The position numbers were made by a program, and so were the translations under genes. A DNA stretch of 64,000 nt, from the NCBI GenBank assembly GCA_964448135.1, contig CAYUVH010000029.1, positions 62,001 to 126,000 on the forward strand, in the 5' to 3' direction. Positions 58,928 to 64,000 of this stretch are shown in pieces. Under the pieces are notes generated by a model, which was not told the origin of the DNA, searched no databases, and saw only the letters and a list, made by a program, of their open reading frames with translations. Origin of the DNA: CAYUVH01 sp964448135. GTDB taxonomy: Bacteria; Verrucomicrobiota; Verrucomicrobiia; Limisphaerales; UBA8199. Position 1 is the first letter of the stretch. Each line of letters begins with the position of its first letter.

Positions 58928-59284
58928 CGCGCACGGTCAACGTCAGCCAGCTCTAAGCCGGAACGATTCATAGGCAGAACCCGTACGCGTCATCACTACG
59001 TAGCAGCCGGGCTTCTCCCTCGCGCGCGCTTGGTGGACTAAGGATACAGCCCCGCAAGCACAAAGCCCGTCCGACGTCCGCCAGGTTTTGGAGTGCGGCA
59101 GTCCTCTGCCGCTTTTCGTTCGAAGTCTTCACTCGCATCGAGTTACCGCGCGCACAATCCAAGCCCACAAATTCCTTCCGCCCTCAAAAAAATCCTCCAC
59201 CGAAAGCCCGCCTCGAACCCTCCGTTTCTCCCCTGTTATCAGGCCTCTTGGACCGGTTTTTCCGCGGCCATTTCTCTCATTTCT

Positions 59285-59320
59285 GTCACGGGAGAAACTC
59301 CCACCGTGGGAGATTATTTT
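59285..59320 (+). repeat. Dispersed palindrome, family B copy 2
   Basis: 36 bp identical to the reverse complement of 27433-27468, centred on CTCCCACCGTGGGAG. It lies 42 bp upstream of the ATG of the gene at 59363. Confidence 0.85.
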
Positions 59321-59362
59321 CCGCCCCCTTCCATTATCTTAAAGCAAAAAGAACAAATTTTT

Positions 59363-60115
59363 ATGAAATCCATCGGCAAAATCTCCAGCCTCCCCGCCAC
59401 GCTCCGCGACCAGGTCAACCAGCGCCTCGACCAATCCGATCCGCCGCCCAACATCCTCCGCTGGCTCAACGCCCTCCCCGAAGTCAAAGCCCATCTCGCT
59501 GCCAGATTCGACGACCGTCCCATCTCCCGCCAGAATCTCGCCGAATACCGGCTCAACTCCTTCCGCCAGTGGCGCACCCGCCGCGACGCCCTCCGCTTCA
59601 CCAAAAGTTTTCAGACCGACCTCAAGCAACTCGGCGCTGCCGGCGAGGGCAACCTCAGCGAAAACCTTGCCCGCTGGGTCGCCATCCGCTACCTCGCCCT
59701 GGCCCAGACCGTCACCGCCGATTCGAAGGACGACCCCCGAGCCGAACTCAAGCTCCTGCGCCAGTTCTCCGCCGACATCCTGGCCCTGCGCCGGAGCGAT
59801 CACCAGACCCGGCGCGCCAACGTCGCGGAGCTGCGCCTCGCCTTGACCCACGCCATCGCCCTGAAAAAGCTCGGCTCCCTCGAACCCAAACGCCCCATGA
59901 CCGATGCCGAGTTCCACGAAGCCATTGATAACATGCGCCGGCGCGTCTTTGGATTCATCCCCGAAGATTACGAGTCCAAAAACGAGCACTGGCAGGCCTA
60001 CCAACGCCTCGTCCACGGCCAGGACGCCGCCAATGCCCAGGAAGCCGAAAGCCAGCCTCCGGACGACCTGGAGCCAACCGGCGGCAACCCTCCGGAAAAC
60101 CTGCCGCAAACCTGA
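59363..60115 (+). CDS. Helical protein of a phage Mu gp27/DUF3486-like kind
   Basis: A 250-residue soluble protein, all helical by eye. The start ISSLPATLRDQVNQRLDQ (about 6-23) then ILRWLNALPEVKAHLAA and FDDRPISRQNLAEYRLNSFRQW (about 46-70) resemble the helix-turn-helix start of DUF3486/Mu gp27-like, terminase-small-subunit-like proteins that occur in many copies in Verrucomicrobiota. I am not sure of the match. The C-terminus is Asp/Glu/Pro-rich. The longer in-frame opening upstream runs through dispersed repeats and is rejected; ATG at 59363 lies after an AT-rich tract. The family B palindrome just upstream may be its own binding site or a regulatory element. Confidence 0.6.
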   Translation: MKSIGKISSLPATLRDQVNQRLDQSDPPPNILRWLNALPEVKAHLAARFDDRPISRQNLAEYRLNSFRQWRTRRDALRFTKSFQTDLKQLGAAGEGNLSENLARWVAIRYLALAQTVTADSKDDPRAELKLLRQFSADILALRRSDHQTRRANVAELRLALTHAIALKKLGSLEPKRPMTDAEFHEAIDNMRRRVFGFIPEDYESKNEHWQAYQRLVHGQDAANAQEAESQPPDDLEPTGGNPPENLPQT

Positions 60116-60238
60116 GCGCAAACCTGAAACCCCGGCAAGCAAACCTAAGCAAACCTGAATCAACCAGAAAATGCTTGTTCATCCAATTCGCTGCCCCCGA
60201 CTCGATCAGCGCATTTCGATACTTCTGCCATGACACCG

Positions 60239-60338
60239 GGTAGTGGGCTACTTTGATTGGTAGGGACGACCTGCTGGTCGTCCGAGGCCGCGCGGCAGCA
60301 TGGGGCTACCGGGAAACTTTTCAAAGTAGCCCGCTACC
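60239..60338. mobile_element. 100-bp MITE-like element with 18-bp inverted ends
   Basis: GGTAGTGGGCTACTTTGA (60239-60256) and TCAAAGTAGCCCGCTACC (60321-60338) are inverted repeats with one mismatch. The inside has GGTAGGGACGACC and its GGTCGTCC partner. It is non-coding and lies 39 bp before the mrp start. The spurious longer mrp frame runs through it. Confidence 0.65.
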
Positions 60339-60376
60339 TGACGCCACCCGCCATTGACATCCCCGACGCAACCCCG

Positions 60377-61438
60377 ATGATATCACCTGACATGCTCACG
60401 GAAGAGTCCATCAAAGAAGCGCTCAAAGCGGTAAAGTATCCCGGGTACAACCGGGACATCGTTTCCTTCGGCCTGGTGAAACAGATCGCCGTCCAGCAGG
60501 GATTCGTCACGGTCGGCCTGCAGGTCACGACGAACCAGCCGGAGATTCTCAAGCAGATCAAGTCCGAGGCGGAACGAACGCTCCAGGCGTTGCCCGGGGT
60601 GAGTTCGGCGCGGGTGGAGCTCATGGTCCCGGCTGCCGGCCAGCGCCCCGCCGGCGCGAGCGCTCCCGTGGCCGGGCAAAACAGCCTGCCCGGCATCAAG
60701 CGCATCGTCGCCGTGGCCAGCGGCAAGGGCGGCGTCGGCAAGTCCACGCTCTCGGTCAATCTCGCCTGCGGCCTCGGCCGCCTGGGCGCGCGGGTCGGGC
60801 TGCTCGATTGCGACATCTACGGCCCCAGCGTTCCGCTCATGATGGGCGTGCACGGCAAGCCGAGCGCGACCAATCACGAAACCCTGATTCCTCCCGCCCG
60901 CCACGGCGTGAAGTTGATGAGCATGGGGTTCCTCCTCGAAGGCGACCAACCCGTCATCTGGCGCGGACCGATGATTCAGAAAGCGATCACCCAATTTTTT
61001 CACTCCGTCGAATGGGGCGAGCTGGACTATCTGCTCGTGGACCTGCCGCCCGGCACCGGCGACGCCCAATTGACCCTCTGCCAGACCGTGCCCCTCGATG
61101 GTGGTGTCATCATCACCACGCCGCAGGAAGCGTCCCTCGGCGTCGTCCGTAAAGGCATCGGAATGTTTCAACGGGTGAACGTGCCGATCCTCGGCATCGT
61201 CGAGAACATGAGTTACTTCACGACGCCGAATGGTGATCGCGTCGAAATCTTCGGCCACGGCGGTGGCAAGTTCGAAGCCGAACGACAGCAGGTGCCGTTC
61301 CTGGGTGAAGTGCCGATCTTCACCGAGATCCGCGAAGCCGGCGACCGCGGCGAACCCATTGTCATGTCCGCGCCGAAAGGCCCGGCCGCGCAGTCCATGA
61401 TGCGCGTGGCCGAGGCGTTGCGGGCAAAATTAGGCTGA
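60377..61438 (+). CDS. mrp: Mrp/ApbC family Fe-S cluster carrier ATPase
   Basis: A P-loop ATPase that carries or delivers Fe-S clusters. The 353-residue protein starts with a DUF59/MIP18-like domain (about 6-85: ESIKEALKAVKYPGYNRDIVS, GLVKQIAVQQGFVTVGLQV), then VAVASGKGGVGKSTLSVNLA (Walker A, about 113-132), LLDCDIYGPSVPLMMG, YLLVDLPPGTGDAQLTL and IVENMSYFTTPNGDRVEIFGHGGG (about 278-301). In most Mrp proteins this last part holds the cluster ligand CPxC; here it is TTPNG, so the CxxC is missing. Start at ATG 60377 (MISPDMLTEE) is preferred since upstream lies a repeat. Confidence 0.93.
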   Translation: MISPDMLTEESIKEALKAVKYPGYNRDIVSFGLVKQIAVQQGFVTVGLQVTTNQPEILKQIKSEAERTLQALPGVSSARVELMVPAAGQRPAGASAPVAGQNSLPGIKRIVAVASGKGGVGKSTLSVNLACGLGRLGARVGLLDCDIYGPSVPLMMGVHGKPSATNHETLIPPARHGVKLMSMGFLLEGDQPVIWRGPMIQKAITQFFHSVEWGELDYLLVDLPPGTGDAQLTLCQTVPLDGGVIITTPQEASLGVVRKGIGMFQRVNVPILGIVENMSYFTTPNGDRVEIFGHGGGKFEAERQQVPFLGEVPIFTEIREAGDRGEPIVMSAPKGPAAQSMMRVAEALRAKLG

Positions 61439-61441
61439 GCC

Positions 61442-61548
61442 TTTACCGCAGTTTCACTAAAACTGTGGCCGCCGAAAGGTAGGGCCGGCAGTCCCCTGCC
61501 GGCCGCGGCGTCGCTACCGGCGACACGAAAACATTTAATTCGCTCTAG
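61442..61548 (+). repeat. Dispersed MITE-like repeat, family A copy 4
   Basis: TTTACCGCAGTTTC at the left and TTTAATTCGCTCTAG at the right flank AAACTGTGGCCGCC, GGTAGGGCCGGCAG and CTGCCGGCCGCGGCG. It fills the gap between mrp and the next convergent gene. Confidence 0.75.
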
Positions 61549-61555
61549 CCGGCTA

Positions 61556-62335
61556 TTATTCGCGGATGAGGCGGAAGAATTTCGCCGGGCCGGAGATGGC
61601 GTTGGTGAGCTTGAAGTGCGTGCCGATCACGACCGGTTTGCCCGGGTGATTGACCCAGTTGCTGCCGAGATTCAGGCTGGTGGAGACTTGGAGGACATAG
61701 CCCGCGGAATTCGTTGTCCAAGAGACCACGCAGTTCGTGCCACTGGGAGTGATGTCCACCACCGGGTCGGGCGTTCTGCCCCCCACCGTGATGACACGGA
61801 TGTAATCGCCGGGCGAGCCGGCGAATAGTTGGACGCTGATCTTGTTGGTGCCACTGATGGCCACGGAGTCGCCGGACTCGAGTCCGCGCGCGGCGGGGCC
61901 CAGATAGTTGACGCCGGGGGCGGAGAGAAAGTCGCTGTTGGCCAGGTTGGTGGTGGTCGAGATGACGGCCAGGACGTTGCTGGTGAAGCCGACCATCCCG
62001 GCGATGTCTTGATTGGTGGCGGGATCGAAGAAGATGTAGTGGCTGGAGACGACGGTGCCGGCGGGAATGGGATTGGTGCCGTAGTCCGTGTAGAGATTGG
62101 TGGTGAGGAGGACATTCTGCAATTCGTTGAAGCCAAAAAGATGCACGCTTTCAAAGTTGTCGAGGCCCACGCTGTTCGTGGGCCCGAAGGAGTTGGTGAG
62201 CGGCGGGGTGAGGAGCGCAAAGGTCCCGCCGGCGGCGTACGCCGCTCCGCCCGTGGTCACGCCGCCCAGAATGTCCGCGTACCCGGGGGTGGCGACCAGC
62301 AGGCAGAGCGCCAGAACGATGATGTGGCGTTTCAT
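61556..62335 (-). CDS. Exported protein with fibronectin-like C-terminus, unknown function
   Basis: A 259-residue secreted protein. The signal peptide is MKRHIIVLALCLLVATPGYA (about 1-20). The middle (about 40-190) is Asn/Thr/Gly-rich beta structure with no recognised domain. The C-terminal ~65 residues (NCVVSWTTNSAGYVLQVSTSL, then NWVNHPGKPVVIGTHFKLT and ending FFRLIRE) are a fibronectin-like/anchor-like domain seen at the end of many exported proteins in Verrucomicrobiota. There is no PEP-CTERM tail. It is divergent from the pseudopilin gene and separated from it by 121 bp. The upstream region carries a TTGACA on each strand but no good matching -10. Confidence 0.7.
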   Translation of the reverse strand: MKRHIIVLALCLLVATPGYADILGGVTTGGAAYAAGGTFALLTPPLTNSFGPTNSVGLDNFESVHLFGFNELQNVLLTTNLYTDYGTNPIPAGTVVSSHYIFFDPATNQDIAGMVGFTSNVLAVISTTTNLANSDFLSAPGVNYLGPAARGLESGDSVAISGTNKISVQLFAGSPGDYIRVITVGGRTPDPVVDITPSGTNCVVSWTTNSAGYVLQVSTSLNLGSNWVNHPGKPVVIGTHFKLTNAISGPAKFFRLIRE

Positions 62336-62456
62336 GGGATTATGACGGGAAAGTTCAATGTGAGCGGGCCGATTGTCAAGTTTCCCAAATACACCACTTT
62401 GGATTTTTTCCTGTTGACACTACTTCTCCCCGGGATGAGGCTGTGCCCACAATCCT

Positions 62457-63311
62457 ATGCGACCCCCTGAGCAGGAGAAATCCGCGTTCACGCTGATTGA
62501 ATTACTCGTTGTCATCGCCATCATCGCCATCTTGGCCGCCATGCTGCTTCCGGCATTGTCACGCGCAAAGGACAAAGCCAGGGCCGTGAGTTGCCGCTCC
62601 AATCTCCGGCAATGGTCGGTCGTTTGGGCGATTTACGTAACCGATTTCGGACGCTTCAGCGACGGCATCGCCGACGATCCCGGCGACCCGGATGCGGCTC
62701 GCGGCGAATGGGCCGTGGTGCTGAAGCGATATTATGATAAGAAACCCGATTTGCTGGTGTGCCCCTCCGCGACCATGAAGAACGGCAACAAGAACGCCGG
62801 CGCCGAATCGCCCATCCCAGCCAGCTCCGCTGACAGCCTCGCGGGCGATCACGGCGGGGTCACCACCATGCATCGCTTTCCTTCCTCACTCGTGGATGAG
62901 GCCACCGGCGGCCGTCTCTATTCGAGCTACGGATTCAACGTCTGGAATTACGACTGCAAAGAGCTGAAACAGAACCGGGCGGTCGAGGATTACTGGGGCA
63001 GCAAAAGCCTGAGAAACGTCACCGAGATCCCTCTTATGGCGGACTCGATGTGGCGGGGCGGCGGCCCGTCGTTTTATCAGGCGAGCAAGCACGAGCGGCC
63101 AACCTCCAATGGCCAATGGGTCAGCACGGACAAGGACATGATGCACTTTGCCCTGAGACGCCATGCCAAGGGGATCAATCTCAACTTTGTGGACGGCTCC
63201 ACCCGGTATGTTCCCGTACGGAAGCTCTGGGCCCTGCAATGGCACCGGACTTTTGATGTCAACTACGCGGGCGGCCAGGGGTCGGGCTATTTTTACCCGT
63301 GGATGGAGTAG
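62457..63311 (+). CDS. Pseudopilin with H-x9-DG C-terminus
   Basis: A 284-residue prepilin-like protein typical of this phylum. The N-terminal signal and transmembrane helix is AFTLIELLVVIAIIAILAA (about 10-28), with the conserved Glu at +5 after the cleavage site before Phe. A short amphipathic helix follows (RAKDKARAVSCRSNLRQWSVV). The body is a mixed domain with MHRFPSSLVDEATGGRLYSS, and HAKGINLNFVDGST (about 240-253) is the H-x9-DG ending that defines the family in Verrucomicrobiota and Planctomycetota. These occur in many copies and probably form a surface appendage or secretion scaffold; the window has no assembly ATPase. Confidence 0.9.
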   Translation: MRPPEQEKSAFTLIELLVVIAIIAILAAMLLPALSRAKDKARAVSCRSNLRQWSVVWAIYVTDFGRFSDGIADDPGDPDAARGEWAVVLKRYYDKKPDLLVCPSATMKNGNKNAGAESPIPASSADSLAGDHGGVTTMHRFPSSLVDEATGGRLYSSYGFNVWNYDCKELKQNRAVEDYWGSKSLRNVTEIPLMADSMWRGGGPSFYQASKHERPTSNGQWVSTDKDMMHFALRRHAKGINLNFVDGSTRYVPVRKLWALQWHRTFDVNYAGGQGSGYFYPWME

Positions 63312-63499
63312 CGCCGCGAGGTGCGAAGCCGGGGGATCCGTATTTCTCCAGAGGTAATGAGACAGTGGCCGCGTCCCCACGCGGCTGGCCGCGGAGCACC
63401 GCATGAAATGGCCACAAATGGCCACACACATTTTAGTTGTCAGAGTTGGGCATGGGTGGTTAGTTACTCCCAAGCGCATTTGAAATCGGCTGCGTGGCT
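63312..63499. other. Short gap with repeat remnant
   Basis: No gene. 63362-63402 (ACAGTGGCCGCGTCCCCACG, then GGCCGCGGAGC) resembles the centre of family A but is too diverged to be sure. Confidence 0.3.
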
Positions 63500-63721
63500 A
63501 TGTCTGAAAATACGAAAGAACCGCTTCCGGCGAGCGATTTGCTGAAGAATTCCTCGTTGTACAAGGAGTTTCTCGCCGAACGTGAGGAAATCCTCAAACA
63601 CAAGTGGATCGAATCGGAAAAAGCCGGCCGCGATATTGGATTCGAACGGGCTCTCACCGACTGGATCATCAAACACCGCTCCAAGTGGCGCAAAAGCCGG
63701 CAGGCCGTGGATAAGCCATAA
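63500..63721 (+). CDS. Small conserved protein, DUF4032-like
   Basis: A 73-residue soluble protein (MSENTKEPLPASDLLKNSSL...) from ATG at 63500; a GTG two codons earlier is also in frame. The middle LYKEFLAEREEILKHKWIES and EKAGRDIGFERALTDWI, followed by a basic tail (KHRSKWRKSR), is a highly conserved short sequence that I recall as a small family annotated DUF4032-like in several phyla; I am not sure of that label. It is helical and charged, with no membrane part, and may be a regulator. It lies 51 bp upstream of pyrR, so the two could be cotranscribed. Function unknown. Confidence 0.6.
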   Translation: MSENTKEPLPASDLLKNSSLYKEFLAEREEILKHKWIESEKAGRDIGFERALTDWIIKHRSKWRKSRQAVDKP

Positions 63722-63772
63722 ATCCATCGCCCGCTCCTTTAAGCCCGGCCTGTGAGCCCGGCAAGGAAACCG

Positions 63773-64000
63773 TGCCCGAAACCATACCCATCCTGAACGC
63801 CGTCGCGATGCAGCGCGCCCTGACGCGCATCGCGCACGAAATCGCCGAGCGCAACGAAGCCGGCGTGGAGGTCGCCCTCATCGGAATTCAACGCGGCGGC
63901 GTCCCCCTCGCCAATCGCCTGGGTACTTTGCTTGCGGGCATCTGGTCGCACCCTGTCGCCGTGGGCAGCCTCGATGTAAGCATGCACCGCGATGACCTGG
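63773..64000 (+). CDS. pyrR: Bifunctional pyrimidine regulator/uracil phosphoribosyltransferase, partial
   Basis: PyrR binds pyr mRNA (in Firmicutes) and converts uracil to UMP. The first 76 residues are in the window. The GTG at 63773 has AAGGA 4 bases upstream. Visible marks: MQRALTRIAHEIAERNEAG (helix, about 13-31), VALIGIQRGGVPLANRL (PRT fold, about 35-51) and VGSLDVSMHRDDL at the edge (about 64-76), the PyrR version of the flexible loop. The catalytic PRPP-binding loop lies beyond the window end. Start at 63773 is more likely than an upstream GTG at 63753, which is out of frame. Confidence 0.85.

Larger units (their letters stand above)
58804..59362. other. 559-bp gap rich in palindromes
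   Basis: No gene. It contains family C copy 2 (58850-58927), a GCGGCAGTCCTCTGCCGC palindrome near 59095, and family B copy 2 (59285-59320), then AT-rich sequence (AAAGCAAAAAGAACAAATTT) just before the next gene. Confidence 0.6.

Overview
The window is high-GC bacterial chromosome with mostly tightly packed genes. The gene families suggest a member of the Verrucomicrobiota, probably Pedosphaera/Limisphaerales-like: two pseudopilins of the FTLIELLVVIAIIAILAA type, a PEP-CTERM protein with an EpsI-like protein, a DUF1080 protein, a Tat-exported Gfo/Idh oxidoreductase, an ECF sigma factor with a membrane and periplasmic tail, and many dispersed palindromic repeats. This assignment is inference; no rRNA or tRNA gene was seen.

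Layout. 1-2.6 kb: tyrS (3' end cut by the window) and rpsA with a structured leader and a clear terminator. 2.6-8.5 kb: a PEP-CTERM protein, a TPR membrane protein, two small membrane proteins and a methyltransferase. 8.6-27.3 kb: one long minus-strand gene cluster that starts at a good sigma-70-like promoter. It runs tpsA (exoprotein with eleven 90-residue repeats), tpsB (outer-membrane transporter), an unrecognised gene, tssK, tssL, tssM, a TagF-TPR-SUMF1 fusion and tssA. It joins a two-partner (type Vb) secretion pair to the membrane-complex and baseplate-adaptor part of a type VI system, with no sheath, tube, spike or ClpV gene in the window. This is the most unusual system here.

27.5-38.5 kb: an MFS exporter, a glycosyltransferase, then a plus-strand cluster for polyphosphate-linked sugar phosphorylation and the pentose phosphate pathway (PPK2, histidine phosphatase, transaldolase, ROK/polyphosphate-type glucokinase, Pgi, Gnd, Zwf, Pgl). 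38.5-42.7 kb: an exopolysaccharide/exosortase-linked minus-strand cluster (EpsI-like, polyprenyl glycosylphosphotransferase, UDP-glucuronate decarboxylase-like, DapA-like). 42.9-53.9 kb: an outer-membrane DUF481 protein, an esterase-GH5 fusion, a GT4 glycosyltransferase, a DUF885 lipoprotein, a sigma factor-STN-like fusion followed by a pseudopilin, and an exported beta-propeller.

54.4-56.5 kb: three small plus-strand orphan genes separated by two 98-99 bp attC-like sites, which looks like an integron-type cassette array without an integrase in the window. 56.6-64 kb: Gfo/Idh oxidoreductase, a 54-residue protein, a DUF1080 protein, a helical DNA-binding-like protein, Mrp, an exported protein, a second pseudopilin, a small conserved protein and the start of pyrR. 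Gaps hold several families of dispersed repeats, including MITE-like elements and one bipartite palindrome that sits in frame inside a glycosyltransferase gene.
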